DNA from: an uncultured Bacilli bacterium
Lineage (GTDB): Bacteria > Bacillota_I > Bacilli_A > RF39 > UBA660
Length of the DNA: 43,161 nucleotides
Direction: 5' to 3'
NCBI GenBank assembly: GCA_947632085.1
Contig: CANRNY010000017.1
Coordinates: forward strand, 1-43,161
In this document: piece by piece, positions 34,217-43,109 of the stretch
How the letters are laid out: each line of letters begins with the position of its first letter
Numbering within the stretch: the stretch's first letter is position 1
The notes under the pieces: model-generated
Database searches by the model: none
What the model was told of the DNA's origin: nothing
Seen by the model: only the letters and a program-made list of their open reading frames with translations
Position numbers and translations under genes: made by a program

Positions 34217-35029
34217 TTAGTTAACTTTAGTTAGTTCGCTAAAATTATATTCTTTAGTATCTTTATTGTAACTAAATTTTAATTTGTATTGAGCTAAATC
34301 TTGGTAGTTTTCTTCAGTTATAGCAAATCCAGTTGGATCTTCTTGGTAAACTTTAGTTTTTTCGTAATCAGAATATATTTTACCATCATCATTATTTAAT
34401 ACAGCAAGACTTACATATACATAAGCTGAATCATTATCTTTAGTATATTTATAATTATAAGTATATAGGAAATCTTCACCACTATTACCACATGTACATA
34501 TAGCTAAGTATTTATTTATATCTTTGTAATATTTAAAATTAGGACAGCCAACTTTATTATCATAGTTTGAAATATCGGTATTATAAAGGTTTTTGAAAAT
34601 ATCATTTATTGTTTGACCATCTAAGGTATAAAAAGTAGTTATTTCATCAGCTAGTTGTTTATCTGTTACTTTTTCACCAAACCAATTATTTAAATATTTT
34701 TTATATATTTCTTGAGTAATAGCTTCATGTTCTATCTTTTTAGAATTAAGATTAGCATAGATTAATATAGCGGTTAATTTATCTTCATCTTTTAAATCAC
34801 CTAATTTGGTATTGGTAGTAAAGAATGTACCTAAGCCACCACCATCTATTTTACCAATATTGTATAAGATATTACTTTTCATTTCTAGATTATCTTTTAG
34901 ATTTTGATCAGTAATTTCTACTTCTTCATTTTTAGGTTCTTCTTTAGTTTCTTCTTCTTTTTTTGCACAAGCAGTTAAAGTAAGAAGTGTAAGTAGTAGC
35001 ATTAAAGCTAGTAGTAATTTTTGTTTCAT
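34217..35029 (-). CDS. Lipoprotein of unknown function
   Basis: 270-aa exported lipoprotein: signal peptide with Leu-rich core and lipobox LTAC (Cys about 21), then an acidic, Lys/Glu-rich linker (KKEEETKEEPKNEE) and a globular domain (about 45-270) with two Cys pairs around CPNFKYY and AICTCGNSGED. Not recognised beyond that. ATG at 35029 follows AAGGAGATAAAA. Last gene of the plsC-acyl ligase-plsC operon (13 bp gap). Confidence 0.85.
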   Translation of the reverse strand: MKQKLLLALMLLLTLLTLTACAKKEEETKEEPKNEEVEITDQNLKDNLEMKSNILYNIGKIDGGGLGTFFTTNTKLGDLKDEDKLTAILIYANLNSKKIEHEAITQEIYKKYLNNWFGEKVTDKQLADEITTFYTLDGQTINDIFKNLYNTDISNYDNKVGCPNFKYYKDINKYLAICTCGNSGEDFLYTYNYKYTKDNDSAYVYVSLAVLNNDDGKIYSDYEKTKVYQEDPTGFAITEENYQDLAQYKLKFSYNKDTKEYNFSELTKVN

Positions 35030-35042
35030 TTTTATCTCCTTT

Positions 35043-35693
35043 TTAAGCATCTTGACAACGACTATTAAGTTCTTCTTCTAGTGTACGATTAGTCGCTTTT
35101 AAATTTTCTTTTATTAATTTTTCGATTTCTTTAGATAGTTTCTTATTATATTTTTCTAAATCATCACTATCAACTGTAAATGGTTTACCATATCTGATCA
35201 TTAAGTTTTTACTACGGAATTTATAATCACCAGTAACAGCACAAGGAACGATTGTGGCTTTAGTTTTATGAGCCATAGAAACAGTACCAAATTTAAAATC
35301 AAGTAGTAAAACATCGTTAGTTTTATTTCTTGTACCTTCAGGGAATAAACCGATTACACCACCACTATTTAAAACGTCTAGAGCAGCTGATTTAGCATTT
35401 TCATCATGTATTGCACGATTGACTGGAATACAACCAACCATTTTAAAGAACCAAGCTAGTTTACCATCAAAGTATTCTTTTTTAGCCATATAGTGAATTA
35501 CTCTTTTAGTAGCCATAATAGTTAAACATTGATCAAATAAATGTTTATGATTACTAGCTATAAGTAAAGCACCTTCTTTAGGTATTAATTCTTTATTTAT
35601 TATTTGAGGATTATAGTATAAACGAAATAAAACACGCATTATCGGAGTTAGTATTTTATAACCTGTTTCACCTTTAAACTTCTTTTTTGCCAT
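35043..35693 (-). CDS. plsC: 1-acyl-glycerol-3-phosphate acyltransferase (PlsC type) 1
   Basis: 216-aa lysophosphatidic-acid-type acyltransferase. Catalytic HX4D as NHKHLFD (H49, D54), block II with VNRAIHDEN, block III LFPEGTRNK (116-124), block IV about ATIVPCAVTG. A hydrophobic N-terminal segment would bind the membrane. ATG at 35693 follows GGAGGAGAAAA, inside the end of the acyl ligase gene (20-bp overlap). A second, different PlsC lies at the start of the operon. Confidence 0.94.
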   Translation of the reverse strand: MAKKKFKGETGYKILTPIMRVLFRLYYNPQIINKELIPKEGALLIASNHKHLFDQCLTIMATKRVIHYMAKKEYFDGKLAWFFKMVGCIPVNRAIHDENAKSAALDVLNSGGVIGLFPEGTRNKTNDVLLLDFKFGTVSMAHKTKATIVPCAVTGDYKFRSKNLMIRYGKPFTVDSDDLEKYNKKLSKEIEKLIKENLKATNRTLEEELNSRCQDA

Positions 35694-37458
35694 TTTTCTC
35701 CTCCGCTCTTTTTTCAATATTTTCTTGTTGTAATTTTCTAAAATCAACTTTACCTATCATAGTTTTAGGTAGACTTTTTCTAAATTCAAATTCTTTAGGA
35801 ATTGAATAAGCAGCTAAGTTCTTTTTACATAATTCTAATAATTCTTCACGTAGTTTAGGAGTATCTTTATATCCTTGTTTTAAAGCAATATAGGCTTTGG
35901 CTACTTCTACTTTATAAGGATGTGGAATACCAATAACTGAAGAGTCCATAACAGCTGGATGTTGTTCTAATACTTCTTCAATTTGAGATGGATAAACATT
36001 GTAACCAGATGTTACAATCATACGTTTAATACGTGATTTATAAGAGACAAAACCATCTTTATCCATAGAACCAATATCACCACTATGCAACCATACGTTG
36101 CCATCTTTATGAATATGTAGAGCTTCATTAGTTTCTTTTTCATTGTTGTAGTAACCTAACATAACAGTTGGACCACAAATACAGATTTCACCTTCTTCAC
36201 CGACAGGAACTTCTTCATCTGTACCAGGTTTAGTAATAGCAACATAAGTACCTGGCCAAGGAATACCAACAGTACCAGGACGAGAAGCAAATTTTAAGTC
36301 GAATGTTATAGCAGCAACGGCTTCAGTCATACCATAACCTTGAGTAAGATTAGTATTAGCACCATGTTCATGTAAAAATTTATTGATGTTTTGAACACGT
36401 TCAGCATTTAAAGTATCGCCACCAGCAATAACATATTTTAAATTAGATAAATCGACTTTATCCATACGTGAATTAGTAGTTAAGGCTTCAAATAAAGTTG
36501 GAACACCTACTAAAACACTTGGTTTATATTTAGTTAATAATTTATCAAATTCACTAGCTTTAAAAGTTGGAATTAAGATTACTTTAGCTCCAACAGCAAA
36601 GGCGTCGGTAATACTTACGGATAAACCAAAACCATGGAATATTGGCATTATCGCAAGGATTATATCTTTAGGATCAAGATCTGGTAAAGCTCTTTCAGCT
36701 TGCATAGTAGCGGCATTAAAGTTACCATTAGATAGAACAATCCCTTTAGGAGTACCTGTACTTCCACCACTATGTAAGATAACAGCTGGGGTATCACGTT
36801 TAGTATTTTCAGCTACTTTATCTTTAGAATATCTTTCACCATATTTAATAAAGTCTTTCCAATAAACAAAGTCTTCACTCTTTTTAGGTTTTTCTACTTT
36901 AAAACCTTGAGTTACTTCATAACCTATTTTCATTAAGGTAGACATTGAATCTTTAGCTGAAATAATTATAGTCTTATAAACTTCAGTGTCAGCTATAATG
37001 TTTTTTATTTTACTATAGGTAATATCCATAGCAACTAACATAACAGTTGAATATCTTTTTAAAGCTTCTTTAATTTCATTTTCGCTAGATAATGGATGAA
37101 TCATATTAGCTATAGCTCCTATTTTATTAAGAGCATAAAAAGATATTACAGCTTCAGGAATATTAGCTGATAAGACTGTAACAACATCACCACGACGGAT
37201 TCCTTGACTTAAAAATGAACGAGCGACTTTATCAATATTTTGATAAAATTCATGATAAGTCATTTTAGTTCCAAAGTATTCGATAGCGATTTTATTTTTG
37301 TAATTACCTTCTAATGATTTATCTTTTATGTATTTATAAATAGAGATATTAGGAACGTCAAAATTCATTTGTTGTTTAGAATAATATTTATTCCATTTAG
37401 CTTTTGGTTTTTTCTTAAGACCAATAAAACTAAAAAATTTCATATCTAAAATACCCAT
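35674..37458 (-). CDS. AMP-binding long-chain acyl ligase (acyl-CoA/ACP synthetase)
   Basis: 594-aa adenylate-forming enzyme. Motifs: LHSGGSTGTPKGIVLSN (228-244) for ATP, FHGFG, TQGYGMTEA (372-380), LHSGDIG (457-463), SRIKRMIVTSGYNVYPSQIEEVLE hinge, split here as the A8 core, and the catalytic Lys in PKTMIGKVD (about 572-580). Activates fatty acids as acyl-AMP. The start at 37458 (GAGGCAATAAT) leaves a 1-bp gap to the upstream plsC. Between two acyltransferases, it likely supplies acyl donors from free fatty acids. Confidence 0.94.
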   Translation of the reverse strand: MGILDMKFFSFIGLKKKPKAKWNKYYSKQQMNFDVPNISIYKYIKDKSLEGNYKNKIAIEYFGTKMTYHEFYQNIDKVARSFLSQGIRRGDVVTVLSANIPEAVISFYALNKIGAIANMIHPLSSENEIKEALKRYSTVMLVAMDITYSKIKNIIADTEVYKTIIISAKDSMSTLMKIGYEVTQGFKVEKPKKSEDFVYWKDFIKYGERYSKDKVAENTKRDTPAVILHSGGSTGTPKGIVLSNGNFNAATMQAERALPDLDPKDIILAIMPIFHGFGLSVSITDAFAVGAKVILIPTFKASEFDKLLTKYKPSVLVGVPTLFEALTTNSRMDKVDLSNLKYVIAGGDTLNAERVQNINKFLHEHGANTNLTQGYGMTEAVAAITFDLKFASRPGTVGIPWPGTYVAITKPGTDEEVPVGEEGEICICGPTVMLGYYNNEKETNEALHIHKDGNVWLHSGDIGSMDKDGFVSYKSRIKRMIVTSGYNVYPSQIEEVLEQHPAVMDSSVIGIPHPYKVEVAKAYIALKQGYKDTPKLREELLELCKKNLAAYSIPKEFEFRKSLPKTMIGKVDFRKLQQENIEKRAEEKNGKKEV

Positions 37459-37459
37459 A

Positions 37460-38041
37460 TTATTGCCTCTTTTCTTTTAATTTTCGACTAATTAAAGTCA
37501 TTAATTTTTCATTTTCTTTAGTTAAATCATCTGATTTTAATTTATATGGTTTTAAAAATTCAATTGTTAAGTTATTTTTAAATATTTTGTATTTACCTGT
37601 TATGATGAAAGGAACAATTAAAGTATCAGTATCATGAGCCATTTTGACAGAACCTATTTTAAACGGCATTATAATATCATCAGTTCGATTGATTGTTCCT
37701 TCAGGAAATACACCTACTACTTTATTATCTTTTAAAGCTTCTATAGCATTATTTAAGGCACCTTTATCATGAATAGAACGATTAACAGGAATAATGCCCA
37801 TATTTTTAAAGATAATTTTTTTTAAACCTTTCATTAAGGAATCTTTAGCTAAGAAATGAATAACATTTTTAGTACAACTAACTAATAATATACAATCAAA
37901 ATTGTTAGTATGATTACCACTTAATACATATGGTCCTTCTTTAGGAATATTATCTAAACCAATATATGTTGGACGAAAAGCTATTTTAACAAATATCTTG
38001 ATTAGAGGTCTAACGATTTTGTAAAACAGTGGATCTTTCAT
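37460..38041 (-). CDS. plsC: 1-acyl-glycerol-3-phosphate acyltransferase (PlsC type) 2
   Basis: 193-aa acyltransferase with NHTNNFD (H44, D49), VNRSIHDKG, and VFPEGTINR (111-119). It differs clearly from the other copy in the operon, so the two may use different lyso-lipid or acyl donors, or one acts on glycerol-3-phosphate. First gene of the four-gene operon; ATG 38041 follows AAAGGAAGCGATTCA. A 24-bp palindrome lies between its promoter and start. Confidence 0.93.
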   Translation of the reverse strand: MKDPLFYKIVRPLIKIFVKIAFRPTYIGLDNIPKEGPYVLSGNHTNNFDCILLVSCTKNVIHFLAKDSLMKGLKKIIFKNMGIIPVNRSIHDKGALNNAIEALKDNKVVGVFPEGTINRTDDIIMPFKIGSVKMAHDTDTLIVPFIITGKYKIFKNNLTIEFLKPYKLKSDDLTKENEKLMTLISRKLKEKRQ

Positions 38042-38057
38042 TGAATCGCTTCCTTTA

Positions 38058-38081
38058 ATAAATTAATACGATAATTAATTT
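38058..38081. repeat. 24-bp palindrome in the lipid operon leader
   Basis: Perfect 9-bp arms TAAATTAAT/ATTAATTTA around ACGATA. It begins at about the predicted transcription start, where an operator or a leader hairpin would sit. Confidence 0.6.
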
Positions 38082-38088
38082 ATATATC

Positions 38089-38097
38089 TATTTTACC
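38089..38097 (-). promoter_or_regulatory. Extended -10 promoter of the lipid operon
   Basis: Minus strand TGGTAAAAT at 38089-38097, about 48 bp before the first start codon. Confidence 0.5.
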
Positions 38098-38126
38098 ATA
38101 TATTAAAGATTTATTCTATTTAAGAA

Positions 38127-38153
38127 CAAAAAAACAGATATTAATTATCTGTT
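38127..38153 (-). terminator. Terminator of the zinc-ribbon gene
   Basis: AACAGATA/TATCTGTT hairpin (38133-38140, 38146-38153), then seven T on the minus strand; contains the stop. Confidence 0.85.
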
Positions 38154-38852
38154 ATTATACTTAGTTAAATCATATTCTAATTCAAGTGTTTTGTTGTATG
38201 CAATTGCAGTTTCTTCATTTTTTATGATAAGTAAAAACCACCAAGTTTCATCTTCTTTTAAGGTATTGGTAATGTTTTCTTGCTTTTTAATTAAGGTATT
38301 AGGAACGATATTAAGGGAATAAACATTGTCTAAGGATAGTTCTTGACCAAAAGTATTAAAGAATTCTTCTTCAGTATATCCCATTTCTTCTAATGCTGCA
38401 GCGCCAGATTTATAATTGTATGTTCCTTCATAATAGTTATCATCTTGTTTAAGATAAGAATCATACCAATAAAATTTATTATCTTTAGCAAAGAGGAATA
38501 ATTCGTTATTTTGACTTATCCAACCACCTAAATTACTTAGTTCAATTGTTGCTTTACTATTATTTAATTCTTCGTTAATTGGTTGTTCTTCAGGCTTTTT
38601 AAAGTAAATTGTAAGTAAAGAGATATTAATTATAATTAAAAGGATAAGAAGGATTAGAGTTATGATATTAGTTTTTAAAGATATAGTATTGGTTTTATTG
38701 TTTTTATGATGTTTAACTTTTTTTACTTTTAAGGGAATGTTATTTACTTTAAAATCTTTAGGAGGGGTTGTTTTTAAGATAGGTTTATGACAATGAGGAC
38801 ATGTAGTAACTTTTTTAGATATTTTTTTACCACATTTTGGACATGTCTTCAT
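38145..38852 (-). CDS. Zinc-ribbon membrane protein of unknown function
   Basis: 235-aa protein. N-terminal zinc ribbon CPKCGKKISKKVTTCPHCHK (Cys4, residues 4-23), a basic Lys-rich linker, one membrane helix (about 58-80, TLILLILLIIINISLLTIY) and an outer domain (about 90-235) with a YYEGTYNYKSGA segment. The topology (ribbon inside, domain outside) is common in poorly described AT-rich Firmicutes sensors. No specific function can be assigned. ATG 38852 has a GGTGA site. Confidence 0.8.
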   Translation of the reverse strand: MKTCPKCGKKISKKVTTCPHCHKPILKTTPPKDFKVNNIPLKVKKVKHHKNNKTNTISLKTNIITLILLILLIIINISLLTIYFKKPEEQPINEELNNSKATIELSNLGGWISQNNELFLFAKDNKFYWYDSYLKQDDNYYEGTYNYKSGAAALEEMGYTEEEFFNTFGQELSLDNVYSLNIVPNTLIKKQENITNTLKEDETWWFLLIIKNEETAIAYNKTLELEYDLTKYNNR

Positions 38853-38887
38853 ATTCTCACCTTCTTACTCTTATTATTAATATTAAC

Positions 38888-38930
38888 AAAAAAAGAAGAA
38901 AAAAACTACTATTTGGCTTTTTTTTCTTCT
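38888..38930 (-). terminator. Possible terminator of the CDF gene
   Basis: AGAAGAAAAAAA and TTTTTTTTCTTCT can pair around a loop that includes the stop codon; A/T-only stem, so only a moderate candidate. Confidence 0.45.
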
Positions 38931-39784
38931 AATTTATAACCTAAATTGATATCAATAAATTTAATATGATATCTTAATTTTTTTATTTTATTACGTATTT
39001 CTGATTCAATAGTTAGTAACTTATATACTCTAATATTCTTTAAAACATCAATATATAATTCTAAAGTATAATAATTACCATTTCTTACAAGTTCCATACT
39101 ATTAAAAGTTACTTCATCAAACTTATTTAAAATTGATTTTATACGCATTTCAATTTCATAGTTATCTTCTACCTCGCCAAGAAGAGATAAAATATTATCT
39201 TTATATAAACCAAGTGATGTTTTAATAATTAATAAACCTAAGATAACACCACCGATTGTATCAGCATATTTTAAGAAACCAAATTGATTAGAAAACTGAG
39301 TTAGAATGATAATAATAACTACGCCTAAGGAAGTTATCATATCATCTTCTGATTCTTTACTAATAGTTATTAAAATAGGACTATTATGTTTTAAGCCTTT
39401 CATCATTAAGAAACGAGAATTAATTAGTTTAAGAATAATTGTGAATATAATAACAATTATCCACAAAACATTTATAGGATGAGAAGGATTTACGATACTA
39501 TTATATATCGTATAAGAACCCATTAAGAAAATAACTGTGGCGATAAATAAATCAATAATATATTGAACACGACCAAAGCCATTTGGGTATCGACGATTAG
39601 CTTTTTTATGGCTTAATTTTGTGCCAAAATAAGCAATAATATCTGTTATCAAGCCAGATATAGAGTGAAAGCCATCAGCAATCATAGATTTACTTTGACA
39701 ATATACTCCAACTAATAATTTAGTTGAAGAACATACAAAATTAACTAGCATACTAAATATTAAGGGTTTACTTTCATCTTTCAT
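38909..39784 (-). CDS. Cation diffusion facilitator family transporter
   Basis: 291-aa CDF exporter with six membrane helices and a cytosolic C-terminal domain (about 205-285). Helix 2 motif is ADGFHSISGLITD (36-48) where the usual HS--D metal Asp is Gly44. Helix 5 is SKESEDDMITSLGVV, where the canonical H-x-x-x-D appears as Glu144 and Asp148. So the central metal site is altered compared with Zn/Mn exporters such as YiiP. The C-terminal domain contains VRNGNYYTLELYIDV and IRNKIKKL. ATG 39784 follows GTGATGATTTT. Substrate not assigned. Confidence 0.88.
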   Translation of the reverse strand: MKDESKPLIFSMLVNFVCSSTKLLVGVYCQSKSMIADGFHSISGLITDIIAYFGTKLSHKKANRRYPNGFGRVQYIIDLFIATVIFLMGSYTIYNSIVNPSHPINVLWIIVIIFTIILKLINSRFLMMKGLKHNSPILITISKESEDDMITSLGVVIIIILTQFSNQFGFLKYADTIGGVILGLLIIKTSLGLYKDNILSLLGEVEDNYEIEMRIKSILNKFDEVTFNSMELVRNGNYYTLELYIDVLKNIRVYKLLTIESEIRNKIKKLRYHIKFIDINLGYKLEEKKAK

Positions 39785-39863
39785 AAAATCATCACTTCTT
39801 TTTTATTTTATCACAAAAAAAGGAATATTTTTTATTAAGGTTTACAAAAATGTTAAGTATAAT

Positions 39864-39896
39864 TAAAAAATGTTACTTATTAACAGTAACATTTTT
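39864..39896 (-). terminator. Terminator of the broken capA gene
   Basis: AAAAATGTTAC/GTAACATTTTT (39866-39876, 39886-39896), T run on the minus strand; spans the stop. Confidence 0.8.
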
Positions 39897-40905
39897 ACTA
39901 TATTTTTGAATTTGATCAAGAATTTTTTGTTTTTCAGCACCATCAACAATAGTTGGACGAAAATCATTATTTGGTTTTTCTTCAGAAGAAACACGTGCGG
40001 GAACAATAACGATTTTTGAATCAACTATTTCTTTACCACTATAATAGAAATCGATATGGAAAAGGAAGGTTTCAAAATATGTTGGATTAATATGACCACC
40101 AAATGTCCAATTACCTAAACTATAAACAATGTATTTATCTTTATATAGTTCAATGCCTTGTACATTATGAGGATGATGACCAAGTACTAAGTCAGCACCA
40201 TTATCAATCGCATAATGAGCGACTTCTTCTTGATCAGTATTTTGAGATAAATCTAGTTCTATGCCCCAGTGATATGTCATTATAATACTATCAACATTTT
40301 TAGCTTTTAGAGCATTGATAGCAGTTAATGTTTTATTTTTACATTCAGCAGCAGTTGATTCAGCACAATAGAAACCAGCCATACCTATTTTGACACCATT
40401 TTTTTCAAAGACATAATAGTTATCATAACCATAGTAACCTATATTAGCGTTTTTTAAGACACTCATCGTATCGTTATAGCCTTTATCGCCGTAATCATAC
40501 ATATGATTATTTGCTAAGTTTACAACTTCGACACTTGAAGTCGTTAAAACATCGACAGTTTCTGGAGGAGCTTTAAAATTGAAAGCTTTTTTGACACGAT
40601 ATGATTCATCAGCATTAGTGAAGACAGTCACCAACAGCGTTAATACTTACTTTTGTCGTATAAGATTTATCGGTCGTGGTTGAAGGAATTCTAGGATCTA
40701 AAGGTTCAGTATTGGAAGAAGATTCTTCGTTATTATTTGGAGTTGTTGGTTGTTCTTCTGCGGGTTCAGTGGTTGACTGATTGTCAACTAATGGTGTTTT
40801 TTTAGTGTTGTTATAATATTTTAAAGCTAGTGGGCAAGCGATACCAATACAAGCAAGACTTATTATAATTATTAAAATGATTTTGACTGGTTTTCTAAGT
40901 TTCAT
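39873..40905 (-). pseudogene. CapA/PgsA-type metallophosphatase-like gene, disrupted
   Basis: Minus-strand gene in two frames. Part 1 (40905 to the TAA near 40617) has a signal-anchor helix (about 8-30), a Pro/Thr-rich linker and ends at the first motif NAVGDC. Part 2 (frame shifted by 1, reading from about 40634 to 39873) resumes at FTNADE-YRVKKAFNFK and keeps VVNLANNHMYDYG, TYHWG, VLGHHPHNVQ and YSLGNW. The family normally has about 50 residues, including an N-L-E metal motif, between these parts, so an internal deletion plus frameshift removed them. The ATG at 40905 has an AGAG ribosome site. Probably non-functional, or an assembly error. Confidence 0.85.
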
Positions 40906-40988
40906 AATGCACTCTCTTTTCATTCTATCAATAGTATTATTATACTATAATTTAAATAATTTGTTTGGTATTTTTTTATATTAATATA

Positions 40989-40997
40989 TGATATAAT
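40989..40997 (+). promoter_or_regulatory. Extended -10 promoter of tRNA-Arg
   Basis: TGATATAAT at 40989-40997, 14 bp before the tRNA 5' end; no clear -35. Confidence 0.6.
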
Positions 40998-41011
40998 ATT
41001 TTTGAATTTAA

Positions 41012-41088
41012 GTCCTCGTAGCTCAGTTGGATAGAGCAATCGCCTCCTAAGCGATAGGTCGGCAGTTCGACCCTGCCTGGGGACGCCA
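41012..41088 (+). tRNA. tRNA-Arg (CCT)
   Basis: Complete cloverleaf: acceptor GTCCTCG/TGGGGAC with two G-T pairs, D arm GCTC-AGTTGGATA-GAGC, anticodon stem ATCGC-CTCCTAA-GCGAT (anticodon CCT, reads AGG), variable AGGTC, T arm GGCAG-TTCGACC-CTGCC, discriminator G and encoded CCA. The D loop has A20, an arginine identity base. Confidence 0.97.
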
Positions 41089-41098
41089 TAAAGAGTAA

Positions 41099-41121
41099 AA
41101 AAGCCTTTAAAGGCTTTTTTT
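41099..41121. terminator. Bidirectional terminator between tRNA-Arg and the membrane protein gene
   Basis: AAGCCTTT/AAAGGCTT palindrome (41101-41116) with A run left and seven T right, serving both converging transcripts. Confidence 0.9.
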
Positions 41122-42154
41122 ATTTAATAATACTAGTCTTAGAATCTGAATCCATATTAGTAAAATAACAAGAATAATTTAAATCATTACTAGAACACGT
41201 TTCTTCATCTTGACATGGTAAAATATTTAAAATAAATTCTTCTTTCATAATTGCACCATAAGAATTTTGACTTTCGACATAACCATTAAATAGGAAACGA
41301 TTGTTACTTTGATTATAAGAAAATTCTGAATAAGTAAATTTGGCGGAACTTGGTGATTTTAATTTACTTTTTACATCATTTTCAAAGTTTTCTTTTACTT
41401 CTGGTTGAGGTTCATCAGAATACATCGCGTTTAAGAAAATATATTTATATTCTGGTACTTGTTTCTTATTTTCATAAAAGGTAATTTCGATATCATCATT
41501 AAATTGCCAATAAATCTTTTCTATTTTCGTTTTATCTTTATCATTAACAATCATTTTAGTAGCATTAGGTGGAAAGTACATACTGTCACACGTTACATAA
41601 ACATTAATGAAGTATTCATTTTCTTTTTCAGTATCTTCGATAATATCATAAAGATTTAGACAATCTTCACTATCACTATCTTTTCTTAGAGCATGATAAA
41701 TATTATTTAATAAATCTTTAGCTTCGCCTTGGTCATAATCACCTAAAATGAGAATATTTCTTAAATCTTCATCATATCCTAATGAAACATGGCGAATTAT
41801 ACTAATGGTATAGTTAATAGAAAAGATAAAACCAAAAAGAATAGCAAAAATAGATAAGATGCTTATCATTTTCTTTAGTTCTTTGCGATATTTATTATTT
41901 TTAATATTAAAGATTATTAATGATAAGGTATTTAAAATTAATGATAAAAGAATAAATAATTCTTCAAAGAAGTCATTACTCTTTTCAAAGATAAAGATAA
42001 TAGATATACCTGCTATTATTTGATAAATAAGTAAAGAGTTTTTAACAATAGTATATCTTTTTAAATCACAAAATAAACTTAATATGAACAATAAGACACC
42101 AAGACAGAAGTAGACAATTATAATTAATTTAAGTAATGAAAGTGCTAACAACAT
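41120..42154 (-). CDS. Polytopic membrane protein with C-terminal SPSSAKF-type domain
   Basis: 344-aa protein: four N-terminal membrane helices within about 1-120 (LLKLIIIVYFCLGVLLFIL; IIAGISIIFIF; LLSLILNTLSLIIF; ILSIFAILFGFIF), then a large outer or cytosolic part. Two blocks stand out: DYDQGEAKDLLNNIYHAL and KSKLKSPSSAKF…NGYVESQNSYGA, the latter a motif I know from several uncharacterised Firmicutes proteins. Cys pairs at CDSMYF and CQDEETC. ATG 42154 follows AAAGGAGTAATTAAT. Probably co-transcribed with the VanZ gene upstream (36 bp). Function unknown. Confidence 0.8.
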   Translation of the reverse strand: MLLALSLLKLIIIVYFCLGVLLFILSLFCDLKRYTIVKNSLLIYQIIAGISIIFIFEKSNDFFEELFILLSLILNTLSLIIFNIKNNKYRKELKKMISILSIFAILFGFIFSINYTISIIRHVSLGYDEDLRNILILGDYDQGEAKDLLNNIYHALRKDSDSEDCLNLYDIIEDTEKENEYFINVYVTCDSMYFPPNATKMIVNDKDKTKIEKIYWQFNDDIEITFYENKKQVPEYKYIFLNAMYSDEPQPEVKENFENDVKSKLKSPSSAKFTYSEFSYNQSNNRFLFNGYVESQNSYGAIMKEEFILNILPCQDEETCSSNDLNYSCYFTNMDSDSKTSIIK

Positions 42155-42190
42155 ATTAATTACTCCTTTACGAGTTTATTATAACACTTG

Positions 42191-42670
42191 TTATATTTTT
42201 GTTTGTAAAAAATCATTTTTTTTAAATTTTCTATGGAAAATAAAGAGAAAAGCAATGGAAAATGTAGCACCACAAGTATCAATAAGAACATCTAATATTT
42301 CACCAGAACGACCAGATATGAATAACTGATGAATTTCATCACTACAAGCATAAATAAAGCATAAAATAAAAGGATAAATAAGGGCTTTAGGAGTTAAGCC
42401 ATATATTTTATAGTAAAGGCGAAAACTTAGAACTCCGAGAATAAAATATGCCGTAAAATGAGCTGTTTTACGAACGATTTTAGAATATGTAGAGGTTAGT
42501 TTTTGTTGTTCTTCTTGAGATAGTTCTTTAGAACTAATTGTAGAAACAATTTTAACAATTAAGCTGTTACTTGTTTCTTTTGAAACGTTTCCATTTTGAT
42601 TAGAAAAGTTAAAGATTATGAACATCCAAACGATAATTAATATTATATTAAAAATATATTTTCGCATCAT
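42191..42670 (-). CDS. VanZ-like family protein
   Basis: 159-aa membrane protein with four helices and the VanZ pattern: WMFIIFNFSNQNGNVS, KTAHFTAYFILGVLSFRL, YACSDEIHQLFISGRSGEILDVLID. VanZ raises teicoplanin resistance in enterococci; most family members probably act on envelope lipids or polymers, and no van cluster is present here. ATG 42670 follows AGGTGTTTT. Confidence 0.93.
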   Translation of the reverse strand: MMRKYIFNIILIIVWMFIIFNFSNQNGNVSKETSNSLIVKIVSTISSKELSQEEQQKLTSTYSKIVRKTAHFTAYFILGVLSFRLYYKIYGLTPKALIYPFILCFIYACSDEIHQLFISGRSGEILDVLIDTCGATFSIAFLFIFHRKFKKNDFLQTKI

Positions 42671-42728
42671 AAAACACCTTTTTCTTAAATAATGGTATCA
42701 ATTTTTATTTTATTATTCAATGTTTAAT

Positions 42729-42755
42729 AAAAAAAAAGACTTATTATTAAGCCTT
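42729..42755 (-). terminator. Terminator of the cold-shock-domain gene
   Basis: AAGACTTA/TAAGCCTT (42736-42743, 42748-42755) with one G-T wobble, then T run on the minus strand; contains the stop. Confidence 0.75.
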
Positions 42756-42950
42756 GTTTTCATTGGAGATTAATTTGATGTATAAAGAACTATCTTTTTG
42801 TTCAAGTGTAAATTCAATCTCTTGATTTTCTTCTAAATGATAGTTCTTTTGAGGATCTTTATCTAAATGAGCAAAGATACTTTCTTTACTATTATATTCG
42901 ATAAAGCCACAATCTTTTTCTTTACTCCACCATTTCACTCTACCTTTCAT
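42747..42950 (-). CDS. Cold-shock domain (CspA-like) protein
   Basis: 67-aa OB-fold RNA-binding protein: GRVKWWSKEKDCGFIEY (RNP1-like) and SIFAHLDKD (RNP2-like, usual FVH). Family length. It lacks the common KGFGFI/VFVH wording, so it is a divergent member; FAH replaces FVH and the aromatic K-F-G-F is KDCGF. ATG 42950 follows GGGTAGAGAA. Last protein gene before the rRNA region. Confidence 0.88.
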   Translation of the reverse strand: MKGRVKWWSKEKDCGFIEYNSKESIFAHLDKDPQKNYHLEENQEIEFTLEQKDSSLYIKLISNENKA

Positions 42951-43109
42951 TTCTCTACCCTTTCTTTATTATAAATATAATATCATACATTTGTTTGTAC
43001 TACAATATTTTTTCTCTTTATTTTATATTATATTTACTAATAAAAAAATTATGCATCGGATAGGCTATTTTGGTGGTCCCCCCCCTCCCAAAAAAAGGGC
43101 AAAAAAAAA

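Noticed and set aside
41012-41088. tRNA with anticodon CCT as a sign of AGG reassignment (e.g. to Met)
   Set aside because: AGG reassignment has been reported in some uncultivated Bacilli, but this tRNA has A20 in the D loop and an Arg-type body, unlike the tRNA-Met at 1-64. AGG codons are rare here, and I found no AGG at a conserved Met.
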